Shown here: positions 1-8,254 of the stretch, in pieces
Position numbering within the stretch: the first letter of the stretch is position 1
How the letters are laid out: each line of letters starts with the position of its first letter
DNA from: Chryseobacterium gleum
GTDB lineage: Bacteria > Bacteroidota > Bacteroidia > Flavobacteriales_D > Crocinitomicaceae
Reading direction: 5' to 3'
NCBI GenBank assembly: GCA_945862165.1
Contig: CAMAXI010000014.1
Coordinates: 1 to 59,050, forward strand
DNA: 59,050 bases
Notes under the pieces: generated by a model
What the model was told of the DNA's origin: nothing
What the model saw: only the letters and a program-made list of their open reading frames with translations
Databases searched by the model: none
Made by a program: the position numbers and the translations under genes

Positions 1-2004
1 ACCGAGTATTTGATTACCTATAACAAGAATTCGGTTGATTATATTAAATCGGGAAAAACAACATTCTTGGTAAGTAGTAAATTAGGATTGACTACAAGTT
101 CTGTTAATGCAACAGGAACCAATGCAGATGGTCAAGCTACAGCTACAGCTACAGGAGGTTATTCACCATATACATATACTTGGAATAATAAACAATACAT
201 TACAAATCCGATAACAGTAGCTGCTGGATCATATACACCAGAGCTTACCGATAAAAATGGATGTAAGACTACGGCTCCAGCGGTAACGGTTGGGACTACC
301 AATACTACTAAAAGTTCTGCAAAAGACATCACTGCATTTAGTTTTGTATCACCATCTGCATCTGGTATAATTACCGGTACTAATATCGCTATCACAGTTC
401 CAAATGGAACAAACGTAACGTCATTGGTAGCAACGTTTAGTAATTCTGCTTTATCTACTGTAAAAGTTGGTTCAACACTTCAAGCAAGTGGATCAACAGC
501 AAACAACTTTACATCCCCAGTTAGTTATGAAGTGACCGCAGAGGATGGAACAACACAAACGTATACGGTAACTGTTACTGTAAGTTCAACAAATCAAAAC
601 ACCGGTGCTGATTTATTAACTTTTGGTTTTACGAATCCAAATGTAACAGGCGTTATTTCTGGAACTAATATTACTGTAACAGTTCCTTATGGAACAAATA
701 TTAAATCTTTAGTATCAACCTTTACAACTTCAACGGGAGCTGTTGTTAAAGTTTCTAATATTGTGCAGTTAAGCGGAGGTAGTGTTGTTGATTACTCAGC
801 GCCAGTTTCTTTTGTTGTTACTTCCCAAGATGGAAAAACAGTTAAAACTTATATTGTCAATGTAACTATAACACCACTTTTATCTTCTGCAAAAGACCTT
901 TTAACTTTAGGTTTTGCATCTCCATCTACTGTTGGGACAATTAGTGGTAATACCGTTGGTTTAACAGTTCCTTTCGGAACAAATGTTGCTGCTTTGATAG
1001 CTAATTTCACTTCTTCACCAAATTCGATTGTTCGTGTAGGAAGTACGATTCAAATTTCAGGAACTACAGCAAATAACTTTACTTCATCTGTATTATATAC
1101 CGTTGTAGCTCAAGATGGTTCAACGAAAGACTATACGGTTGTTGTTACAGTTTCTTCGCAAAATGGAGGTACAGGAACAAGTGCAAAAGAGATATTAAGT
1201 TTTGGACTTTTAAATCCATACATTAATGGAGCAATTTCAGGTAATACGATTACGATTACCGGTCAAGCAGGTTCTGATATTTCTAAGCAACAAATTTATT
1301 TTAGTATATCTCCGGGGGCAACATTAACATTGAATGGAGTAGTGTTGACGACAAATGTTTCGATTATTAACTTTTCTAATCCAGTAACTGTTACTGTTAC
1401 AGCAACAGATGGAACTAAAAAAGATTATATAATTACAGTTTCTATTCCAAAAAAGAATGGTAAGTTAATTACGTTCTTCAAGTTCTTAGAGGTTCCTTCA
1501 GCGACAACAACGATAGATGATGTTAAGAAAATAATCACGGTACATGTGCCTTATGGAACAAGTTTAAATTTAACTTCTGTATTTGGAGTTTCTACAGGTG
1601 CTACTGTTACTATTGGAGGAATTATTCAAGCGAGTGGTGCTTCTCAGATTTCGTATGCAACAGATGTAAATTATGTTGTAACTGCAGAAGATGGTACAAA
1701 AACTACGTATACCATTAAGGTAATTGTAGATCCAAAAACTGCAGGTATTGAAGAAGTGGATAACGCCTTAGTTCGTATCTACCCTAATCCATCGAATGGA
1801 GCATTTACATGTGAATCCTCTATTGAAGCGTATGATTTATTGATAACAGATATCTTAGGCCATACAGTTTATTCATCGCGTGTAGAACCAAATGGTACTG
1901 GAGCACATACGTTTGATGTTTCTGACTTTGGATCAGGTGTATATTTTGCTACACTTCAGTTTGAAGGAACTTCAAAAATGTTTAAATTAGAGGTTGTCAA
2001 GTAA
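1..2004 (+). CDS. T9SS type A sorted cell-surface repeat protein (5'-truncated by window edge)
   Basis: The reading frame is open from the first base, so the N-terminus and signal peptide lie outside the window. An early part (about nt 100-290) resembles a SprB-type repeat, with a GGYSPYTYTW core and a DKNGC ending. Five beta-sandwich repeats follow, starting near nt 312, 604, 884, 1180 and 1462. Each opens with a variant of SAKDLLTFGF and ends with EDGT..TYTVTVTV; they look like DUF5018/cadherin-like modules. The last 75 residues carry a T9SS type A sorting domain: an IYPNPSNGAF motif, then a GVYFATL stretch, ending KLEVVK. The protein is thus probably exported by T9SS and anchored or released at the surface, perhaps as an adhesin. 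Binding function is unknown. Confidence 0.85.
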   Translation, partial: TEYLITYNKNSVDYIKSGKTTFLVSSKLGLTTSSVNATGTNADGQATATATGGYSPYTYTWNNKQYITNPITVAAGSYTPELTDKNGCKTTAPAVTVGTTNTTKSSAKDITAFSFVSPSASGIITGTNIAITVPNGTNVTSLVATFSNSALSTVKVGSTLQASGSTANNFTSPVSYEVTAEDGTTQTYTVTVTVSSTNQNTGADLLTFGFTNPNVTGVISGTNITVTVPYGTNIKSLVSTFTTSTGAVVKVSNIVQLSGGSVVDYSAPVSFVVTSQDGKTVKTYIVNVTITPLLSSAKDLLTLGFASPSTVGTISGNTVGLTVPFGTNVAALIANFTSSPNSIVRVGSTIQISGTTANNFTSSVLYTVVAQDGSTKDYTVVVTVSSQNGGTGTSAKEILSFGLLNPYINGAISGNTITITGQAGSDISKQQIYFSISPGATLTLNGVVLTTNVSIINFSNPVTVTVTATDGTKKDYIITVSIPKKNGKLITFFKFLEVPSATTTIDDVKKIITVHVPYGTSLNLTSVFGVSTGATVTIGGIIQASGASQISYATDVNYVVTAEDGTKTTYTIKVIVDPKTAGIEEVDNALVRIYPNPSNGAFTCESSIEAYDLLITDILGHTVYSSRVEPNGTGAHTFDVSDFGSGVYFATLQFEGTSKMFKLEVVK

Positions 2005-2023
2005 CTATATTTTAATTATACCT

Positions 2024-2056
2024 AAAGCCTCTCGAGAAATCGAGGGGCTTTTTTGT
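2024..2056 (+). terminator. Intrinsic terminator after the T9SS protein
   Basis: A 10-bp stem (2025-2034 with 2041-2050, one G-T pair) closes a 6-base loop and runs into a T-rich tract (TTTTTTGTTT). It sits 20 bases after the stop codon at 2004. Confidence 0.85.
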
Positions 2057-2126
2057 TTGTTATACTTTGATAATCTTACTATTGTAGATTTGCATTTTAT
2101 TTTATTTCATAGAGTTAGAACTATCC

Positions 2127-2157
2127 TTGTATTATCCATAAAAGAAACGTAATTTTG
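2127..2157 (+). promoter_or_regulatory. Bacteroidota-type promoter of the helicase gene
   Basis: TTG at 2127-2129, a 20-base spacer, then TAATTTTG at 2150-2157. This matches the Bacteroidota consensus TTTG/TAnnTTTG and lies 16 bases before the ATG at 2174. Confidence 0.7.
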
Positions 2158-2173
2158 TAGCCCAATTTTGATT

Positions 2174-3694
2174 ATGGAAGTACTGGAAGAGAAAGAAGTT
2201 TACGAGATTAAAACATTATATCCTTTTCAGGAAAATACTGTTTCGAACATCTTAGAGGAGTTAAAATCTAATGGTGAAAATTTTAATTTATTATATCAAT
2301 TACCTACAGGAGGCGGAAAGACAGTAATATTTTCAGAAATTGCAAAGCGTTATATTCATGAATGGGGGAAAAAGGTATTGATCCTTACCCATCGAATAGA
2401 ATTGTCTGTTCAGACTTCAAAACAATTATCCGCGATTAATGTTCAAAACAAAGTGATCAATAGCGATGTTAAGAAGTTAGAAGAAGATGAGGAGTTTCAG
2501 TGTTATATCGCGATGGTAGAAACGTTGAATAATCGATTACAAGAGGATGAGAATTTTATTCAAGATGTAGGTTTGGTGATTGTGGATGAAGCACATTACA
2601 ATAGCTTCCGTAAAATCTTTCAATATTACCAACAAGCAAACATTTTAGGGGTTACTGCCACGCCTTTAAGTTCTAATAAAGCGTTGCCTCTTAACGATAA
2701 TTACAATAAATTATTGGTTGGGGAATGTATCGCATCTTTAATCGAAAAAGGATATTTGTCCGATGCGGAAACGTATACGTATGATGTTAATTTGCATGGA
2801 TTAAAAATTGGATCGAATGGTGATTTTACGGTGAGTAGTTCCGAGTTAGTCTATGGTAATTACTTCATGCAGGAAAAATTATTGTTTGCCTATGAAGAAG
2901 TTGCAGTTGGTAACAAAACCTTGATTTTTAATTCTGGGATTGACACCTCACTTCGTGTTGAAGAGACCTTTAAAAAACGCGGATATAAAATAAGACATCT
3001 TGATTCCACGTTTAGTGATCGCGATCGAAAAGATGTGTTAAGTTGGTTTAAAACAACTCCAGACGCAATTCTTACTTCTGTTGGGATTTTGACTACTGGT
3101 TTTGATGAACCAACCGTGGAAACAATTATTATAAATCGTGCTACACGCTCCTTGACTTTGTACCATCAAATGATTGGTCGTGGTTCTCGAAAATTACCAA
3201 ATAAGAGTCAGTTTAAGTTAATTGACCTTGGAAATAATGTTCGTCGCTTTGGATATTGGCAAGATTATATTAATTGGCAAGATGCATTCCGTTTTCCAGA
3301 TCGTTTTTTAGAGTCTCGCTTATCCGAAGGAGATGATATTGAATTTGAAGTGGAGTATGAATTTAATAAACTACATAAAGAGCGCTTTGATGTTTCCTTG
3401 TTAGAGACTTTTAATATCAAAGATGAATATTATGCTTGTATAGACCGTGGCGAAAAAGGTAAAAATGCGGTGGATGTTTCGTTAGAGAATCATTATGTAG
3501 CAGTAATGAATACAGCAACAGATTTTTATGATGCTTTGGAAATATTAGAATTATTACAAGAACATATAGAGCATCGCTTGAAACAATATACTAAATGTAT
3601 TGCTAAAAGCACTCCGAATTACTTTAAGTATTTGATGGAGACATACAATCGGCAGTTGAGACAGAAGTTTCGCACGAATTTAGAGGATGAGTGA
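2174..3694 (+). CDS. DEAD/DEAH-box (SF2) helicase
   Basis: A superfamily 2 ATP-dependent nucleic-acid helicase of about 506 residues. Visible motifs are the Q-like region FQENTV, motif I TGGGKT (about 45-50), motif II DEAH (138-141), motif III-like GVTATP, and C-terminal helicase motifs TGFDEPT and MIGRGSRK. The arrangement resembles the stand-alone RadD/SSL2-like helicases rather than an R subunit of a restriction enzyme, since no methylase or specificity gene is adjacent. An in-frame TTG lies two codons earlier (2168); the ATG at 2174 is preferred because it follows a good promoter. It seems to be a single-gene transcription unit. Its substrate cannot be told from the sequence. Confidence 0.9.
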   Translation: MEVLEEKEVYEIKTLYPFQENTVSNILEELKSNGENFNLLYQLPTGGGKTVIFSEIAKRYIHEWGKKVLILTHRIELSVQTSKQLSAINVQNKVINSDVKKLEEDEEFQCYIAMVETLNNRLQEDENFIQDVGLVIVDEAHYNSFRKIFQYYQQANILGVTATPLSSNKALPLNDNYNKLLVGECIASLIEKGYLSDAETYTYDVNLHGLKIGSNGDFTVSSSELVYGNYFMQEKLLFAYEEVAVGNKTLIFNSGIDTSLRVEETFKKRGYKIRHLDSTFSDRDRKDVLSWFKTTPDAILTSVGILTTGFDEPTVETIIINRATRSLTLYHQMIGRGSRKLPNKSQFKLIDLGNNVRRFGYWQDYINWQDAFRFPDRFLESRLSEGDDIEFEVEYEFNKLHKERFDVSLLETFNIKDEYYACIDRGEKGKNAVDVSLENHYVAVMNTATDFYDALEILELLQEHIEHRLKQYTKCIAKSTPNYFKYLMETYNRQLRQKFRTNLEDE

Positions 3695-3817
3695 TATTAA
3701 CATACAATTGAAGTAATGTTAAAATATGAAAATGGATAAATGGTTACATTTATAGGTTTTTAAATTACATGTTTTTAGAGTAAACGAAAATTATTAATTT
3801 AAATTAAAAAATAAATT

Positions 3818-5500
3818 ATGTCAGACGATAAGAAGATTATTTTTTCGATGGTGAATGTTTCTAAACAAACACCAACAGGTAAGCAAATTATTAAGAATAT
3901 TTATTTGTCTTTTTATTATGGGGCAAAGATTGGAATTATAGGTTTGAATGGTTCGGGTAAATCTACGGTAATGAAAATTATTGCAGGTTTAGATAATGCA
4001 TACCAAGGTGATGTTGTATTTACGCAAGGATACACGGTTGGTTATTTACCACAAGAACCAGAATTAGACGCAACCAAAACGGTAAAAGAAATCGTGATGG
4101 AAGGCGTGCAAGAAACGGTGGATGTATTGAGAGAATACGAGGAAATCAACGCTGGTTTTATGGACGAAGAAGTGTTGAATGATCCAGATAAAATGGATAA
4201 ATTAATCGCGCGTCAGGGGGAGATTTCAGATAAGATTGATGCTTTAGATGCTTGGGAATTAGATACAAAATTGGAACGTGCAATGGATGCATTACGTTGT
4301 CCGCCAGACGATCAGTTGATTGAGACTTTATCTGGTGGTGAAAAACGTCGTGTTGCTTTATGTCGTTTATTATTAAAAACACCAGACGTATTGTTATTAG
4401 ATGAGCCTACCAACCACTTGGATGCTGAATCTATTGATTGGTTAGAACAATACTTACAACAATATGCAGGAACGGTGATTGCTGTGACGCACGACCGTTA
4501 TTTCTTGGATAATGTTGCTGGATGGATTCTTGAATTAGATCGTGGAGAAGGTATTCCATGGAAAGGTAATTATAGTTCTTGGTTAGAACAAAAAGGAAAT
4601 CGTTTAAAAGACGAAGAGAAAACGGCTTCAAAACGTCAGAAAATGTTAGCGAAAGAACTTGAATGGGTGCGCATGAATCCAAAAGCGAGACAAGCTAAAA
4701 GTAAGGCACGTTTGTCTAATTATGACAAATTATTATCAGAAGATTTAAAAGACAGAGAAGACGTATTGGAAATTCCAATTCCAAATGGTCCGAGATTAGG
4801 TATGAATGTGATTGATGCGGAGAAAGTAGGGAAGTCTTTTGGAGAAAAGTTGCTCTATGATGATTTGAACTTTAAATTACCTCCTGCAGGAATTGTTGGG
4901 ATTATTGGTCCAAATGGAGCTGGTAAGACAACTATTTTCAAAATGATTATGGATGAATTAATGCCAGATGCAGGTCAGTTTAATGTTGGTGACACAGTTA
5001 AAATTGGATACGTAGATCAAAGTCATAAAGATATTCACCCAGATAAAACTGTTTTTGAAGTAGTTGCTGATGGAATGGAGTTTATTGAGATAGGCAATCA
5101 AAAAATCAATGCACGTGCTTATTTGTCTAAATTCAATTTTGCTGGATCTGATCAAAATAAGAAAGTAGGAATATTATCGGGTGGTGAGCGTAATCGTTTA
5201 CATTTAGCGATGACCTTGAAGACGGAAGCAAATGTATTATTACTCGATGAGCCAACCAATGATATTGACGTGAATACTTTACGTGCTTTGGAAGAGGGAA
5301 TCTTAAATTTTGCGGGTTGTGCAGTAGTAATTTCCCACGATAGATGGTTTTTAGATCGTATTTGTACGCATATATTAGCATTTGAAGGAGATTCTCAAGT
5401 GTATTGGTTTGAAGGGTCTTACTCGGATTATGAGGAGAACAGAAAGAAACGATTAGGGGATTCAGCACCACGAAGAATTAAATTTAGAAAGCTTGCATAG
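3818..5500 (+). CDS. ettA: Energy-dependent translational throttle protein EttA (ABC-F ATPase)
   Basis: A soluble ABC-F protein with two ATPase domains and no membrane segments. It is expected to act at the ribosomal E site and couple initiation to cell energy. Domain 1 has Walker A GLNGSGKS (42-49), signature LSGGEKRR (about 170) and Walker B LLLDEPTNHLD (about 192). Domain 2 has GPNGAGKT (about 365), LSGGERNR (about 453) and LLLDEPTNDID (about 474). A lysine/arginine-rich linker (EWVRMNPKARQAKSKAR) lies between them. The length of 560 residues is close to the usual 555. The EttA-like second Walker B (NDIDVNT) supports this subfamily over Uup. The 123-base gap upstream is AT-rich with no clear promoter match. 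Confidence 0.95.
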   Translation: MSDDKKIIFSMVNVSKQTPTGKQIIKNIYLSFYYGAKIGIIGLNGSGKSTVMKIIAGLDNAYQGDVVFTQGYTVGYLPQEPELDATKTVKEIVMEGVQETVDVLREYEEINAGFMDEEVLNDPDKMDKLIARQGEISDKIDALDAWELDTKLERAMDALRCPPDDQLIETLSGGEKRRVALCRLLLKTPDVLLLDEPTNHLDAESIDWLEQYLQQYAGTVIAVTHDRYFLDNVAGWILELDRGEGIPWKGNYSSWLEQKGNRLKDEEKTASKRQKMLAKELEWVRMNPKARQAKSKARLSNYDKLLSEDLKDREDVLEIPIPNGPRLGMNVIDAEKVGKSFGEKLLYDDLNFKLPPAGIVGIIGPNGAGKTTIFKMIMDELMPDAGQFNVGDTVKIGYVDQSHKDIHPDKTVFEVVADGMEFIEIGNQKINARAYLSKFNFAGSDQNKKVGILSGGERNRLHLAMTLKTEANVLLLDEPTNDIDVNTLRALEEGILNFAGCAVVISHDRWFLDRICTHILAFEGDSQVYWFEGSYSDYEENRKKRLGDSAPRRIKFRKLA

Positions 5501-5508
5501 TTGGGTTG

Positions 5509-5692
5509 ATAGATTATAGATTAGCAGATTACAAATTAGCAGATTATAAATTAGCAGATTGATAGATTACAGATTAGAAGATTGAAGATTAGCAGATTGA
5601 TAGATTACAGATTAGCAGATTGAAGATTAGCAGATTGATAGATTACAGATTAGAAGATTGAAGATTAGCAGATTGAAGATTACAGATTGGTA
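5509..5692. repeat. Minisatellite: three 38-bp tandem units within degenerate AGATTAGCAGATT-type repeats
   Basis: Three consecutive 38-base units occupy 5553-5590, 5591-5628 and 5629-5666. Units 1 and 3 are identical; unit 2 differs at one base. Each begins AGCAGATTGATAGATTACAG. The flanks (5509-5552 and 5667-5692) are shorter, degenerate versions of the same AGATTA/AGATTG words. No coding frame, hairpin or poly-T tract is obvious. It fills the gap between ettA and the VF530-family gene and looks prone to copy-number change. Confidence 0.9.
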
Positions 5693-5736
5693 AATTGTAG
5701 TTTTAGCATCTGAAGTTGTTAAATAAGATTGGTTGA

Positions 5737-5964
5737 ATGTCGGAGGAACAAAAAAACAATCCCTTGCACGGGGTTAAATTAGAACAAATTGTTAGTGAAT
5801 TAGTTGAAAGACTAGGGTGGGAGCATTTGGGTTATTTAATACCAGTTAATTGTTTTAACAACAATCCTACCATTAAGTCTAGTTTGCATTTTTTGCGAAG
5901 AACACCATGGGCGAGAACGAAGGTGGAGGACTTGTATTTGAAAAAGATTGTCAAGAATAAGTGA
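5737..5964 (+). CDS. VF530/DUF2132 family small protein
   Basis: A 75-residue protein. The pattern NPLHGVKLEQIVSEL, GWEHLG, CFNNNPTIKSSLHFLRRTPWAR and VEDLYL is the signature of the VF530 (DUF2132) family. Members are small, helical and described as DNA-binding-like on structural grounds; no cellular role is established. The length is full for the family. The gene follows the minisatellite after 45 bases and ends just as the next short direct repeat begins. Confidence 0.85.
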   Translation: MSEEQKNNPLHGVKLEQIVSELVERLGWEHLGYLIPVNCFNNNPTIKSSLHFLRRTPWARTKVEDLYLKKIVKNK

Positions 5965-5992
5965 CGAGTGACGGAACTGACGAGTGACGGAA
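5962..5992. repeat. Short direct repeat, two copies of TGACGAGTGACGGAA
   Basis: Identical 15-mers at 5962-5976 and 5978-5992, one base apart; the first overlaps the VF530 stop codon. A related word (TTACGAGCGACGAAGCGATG) occurs at 30586-30605, so this is probably a dispersed simple repeat of this genome. Confidence 0.8.
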
Positions 5993-6031
5993 GAGACGAA
6001 AGAGAAGAAATAAAAAATAAAAAATTAAAAT

Positions 6032-7489
6032 ATGTCAGTAAAAAAATTAGAGCCAAAGGCATTGTGGAGTCATTTTGCAGATTTAAATGCAGTTCCAAGA
6101 CCTTCTAAAAAAGAAGAGAGAGTAGTTTCGTTTATGATGGAATTTGGAAAACGTTTGGGATTAGAAACGATCAAGGATTCGATTGATAATGTTATCATTA
6201 AAAAGCATGCAACTCCAGGTATGGAAGACAGAGCGACGGTTGTTCTTCAATCCCATTTGGATATGGTGCATCAAAAAAATGGAGATACCGTTTTTGATTT
6301 TGATACACAGGGAATTGAAATGTTGATTGAGGGAGATTGGGTAACTGCAAATGGTACAACATTAGGTGCGGATAATGGCATTGGTGTTGCAACAATTATG
6401 GCTTTATTGGAGTCGACAGATATTCCTCATCCAGCATTAGAAGCTTTATTTACAATTGACGAAGAGACAGGAATGACAGGAGCTATTCATGTAGATCCGA
6501 AGAATATATCTGGAACAATTTTATTGAATTTAGATACCGAAGATGATGATGAATTATCGATTGGTTGCGCAGGTGGAATTGATACTAATTCTTCCTATGC
6601 ATATACTAGTGAACCAGTAACTAGTTCATCTCTTGCTGTTGAAATTACGATAAAAGGATTGTTGGGTGGTCATAGTGGAATGGATATTCATAAAGGTCGT
6701 GGTAATGCGAATAAATTAATGACGCGTATTATAAGACATTTATTGGATCATACATCCGTTCGTTTAGCTGCTTTTGATGGAGGTAGTTTACGCAATGCAA
6801 TTCCTCGTGAAGCAAAAGCAACAATTATTTTTGAAGCAACTGAAAAGGAAAAGGTTGAATCGTTAATTACTGCATTTGTTCAATCTCTTAAGGTTGAATT
6901 TTCTACGGTTGAAAAAGCATTAGTTATTTCTTTTGAAAGTGTTTCTACGCCTAATTCAGTGGTAAATTCTACTGAAACTATCCAGTTTGTTGATGTTTTA
7001 TATGCTGTTGTAAATGGTGTATACCGCATGAGTCCGGATATTGATGGTTTGGTAGAAGCTTCATCAAGCTTGGCACGTGTTATCATTAAAGATGGTTCTT
7101 TTACTACCCAATCTTTACAACGCAGTAGTGTCGAAAGCACTAAAAAAGATGTTGCTAATATGGTGAAATCCTCTTTTGAATTAATTGGTTGTGAGGTGGT
7201 TCAGAATGGGGATTATCCAGGATGGTCGCCAAATGCGCATTCTCCGATATTAACTATCATGAAGGATTTGTATATCCAACGTTATAACGAAGAACCAAAA
7301 ATTAAAGCGTGTCATGCAGGTTTAGAATGTGGTATTTTGGGTAAACATTTTCCTGGGATGGACATGATTTCATTTGGTCCTAATATTCGTGCAGCACATT
7401 CTCCAGATGAAAAAGTGCAGATTTCTTCTGTTCAAAAGTATTGGGGATATTTGTTAGAGACTTTAACAAAAATTCCAGCGAAAAATTAA
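6032..7489 (+). CDS. pepD: Aminoacyl-histidine dipeptidase (cytosol non-specific dipeptidase, M20C)
   Basis: A zinc-dependent cytosolic dipeptidase (PepD) that hydrolyses Xaa-His and many other dipeptides. The 485 residues equal the length of the E. coli enzyme. Metal and catalytic motifs are visible: SHLDMVHQ (about 74-81), LGADNGIG (about 111-118), TIDEETGMTGA (about 143), NLDTEDDDEL, the lid-domain motif GLLGGHSGMDIHKGRGNAN, and a late HAGLECGILG histidine/glutamate site. There is no signal peptide. It stands alone between the VF530-family and J-domain genes. Confidence 0.95.
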   Translation: MSVKKLEPKALWSHFADLNAVPRPSKKEERVVSFMMEFGKRLGLETIKDSIDNVIIKKHATPGMEDRATVVLQSHLDMVHQKNGDTVFDFDTQGIEMLIEGDWVTANGTTLGADNGIGVATIMALLESTDIPHPALEALFTIDEETGMTGAIHVDPKNISGTILLNLDTEDDDELSIGCAGGIDTNSSYAYTSEPVTSSSLAVEITIKGLLGGHSGMDIHKGRGNANKLMTRIIRHLLDHTSVRLAAFDGGSLRNAIPREAKATIIFEATEKEKVESLITAFVQSLKVEFSTVEKALVISFESVSTPNSVVNSTETIQFVDVLYAVVNGVYRMSPDIDGLVEASSSLARVIIKDGSFTTQSLQRSSVESTKKDVANMVKSSFELIGCEVVQNGDYPGWSPNAHSPILTIMKDLYIQRYNEEPKIKACHAGLECGILGKHFPGMDMISFGPNIRAAHSPDEKVQISSVQKYWGYLLETLTKIPAKN

Positions 7490-7508
7490 AAATTAACTTA
7501 AAAAAATG

Positions 7509-7530
7509 CTTGACACTTACTATTGTCAAG
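7509..7530. repeat. Inverted repeat upstream of the J-domain gene
   Basis: CTTGACA (7509-7515) and TGTCAAG (7524-7530) form perfect 7-bp arms around an 8-base spacer in the 59-base gap between pepD and the J-domain gene. A T tract does not follow, so it is more likely an operator or RNA hairpin than a terminator. Confidence 0.5.
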
Positions 7531-7548
7531 GTTTAAACAACAAATAAT

Positions 7549-7998
7549 ATGAAGCGAATTACCGAATTTAGAAAATTGTATGGTGCTGAACGTTCAACTA
7601 CGTTAGCAGAATTAAAAAATGCGTATCGTAAACTTGTGAAAGAGTATCATCCAGATAAATTTCAAGATGAAGTAAAAAAAGCAGAAGCAGAAGAAGTGAG
7701 TAAGCGTGTAATTGAAGGATATCATTTTTTAGTGAGTATTTCTCCAGAAACAGCTGCTGCGAATAAGGATAAATATATTGAAAGTATCTCTAATAATTTA
7801 GTGGTAGAATTTAATCATAAAGGACAAGTATTGCGTTTAGATTTTTCCGATGGTAATAGTTATGAGTACTTTGGAGTATCCAGAGAATTATACATAAAAC
7901 TTTGTCAATCTGATATTCAAACACGTTTTGCACGTAGAAAAATATGTGAAACATTTACCTATAGAGCAGTTACACAACAACCGATTGTAGCACAGTAA
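7549..7998 (+). CDS. J-domain protein with C-terminal KTSC domain
   Basis: A 149-residue protein. The N-terminal 60 residues look like a J domain: LAELKNAYRKLVKEYHPDKF, with the HPD signature at 34-36, which in DnaJ proteins stimulates Hsp70 ATPase. The C-terminal part (about 82-143) matches the KTSC domain, with GQVLRLDFSDGNSYEYFGVS and a FARRKICETFTYRAV ending; KTSC function is unknown. The stop codon is directly followed by the ATG of the DUF3820 gene, so the two are probably co-translated. Confidence 0.8.
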   Translation: MKRITEFRKLYGAERSTTLAELKNAYRKLVKEYHPDKFQDEVKKAEAEEVSKRVIEGYHFLVSISPETAAANKDKYIESISNNLVVEFNHKGQVLRLDFSDGNSYEYFGVSRELYIKLCQSDIQTRFARRKICETFTYRAVTQQPIVAQ

Positions 7999-8229
7999 AT
8001 GGAAGATTTCCAACGGGATAGTCGAAAGGAATTAGTGGAATTAGCCAATGCACGTATGCCTTTTGGCAAATACGAAGGTAAATTACTGATTGAGCTTCCA
8101 GAGCACTATCTTGTTTGGTATCAGAACAAAGGATTTCCAAAAGGGAAATTAGGGAGTCAATTGGCTCAAATGATGGAGATTAAGTTAAATGGTTTAGAGA
8201 AGTTAATTTATCCATTAATACGTAAGTAA
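7999..8229 (+). CDS. DUF3820 family protein
   Basis: A 76-residue protein. MPFGKYEGKLLIELPEHYLVWYQNKG followed by FPKGKLGSQL matches the DUF3820 family, small proteins of unknown role often near DNA or RNA enzymes. The start codon follows the upstream TAA with no gap. No signal peptide is present. Confidence 0.8.
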   Translation: MEDFQRDSRKELVELANARMPFGKYEGKLLIELPEHYLVWYQNKGFPKGKLGSQLAQMMEIKLNGLEKLIYPLIRK

Positions 8230-8254
8230 TTTATAAAAATATAGCATTAGCGTG

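Noticed and set aside
2174-3694. Restriction-modification system
   Set aside because: The helicase lacks a nuclease domain and no methylase or specificity gene is nearby.
7509-7530. Sigma-70-type TTGACA promoter
   Set aside because: TTGACA here is one arm of an inverted repeat; Bacteroidota promoters use TTG/TAnnTTTG and no matching -7 element follows.
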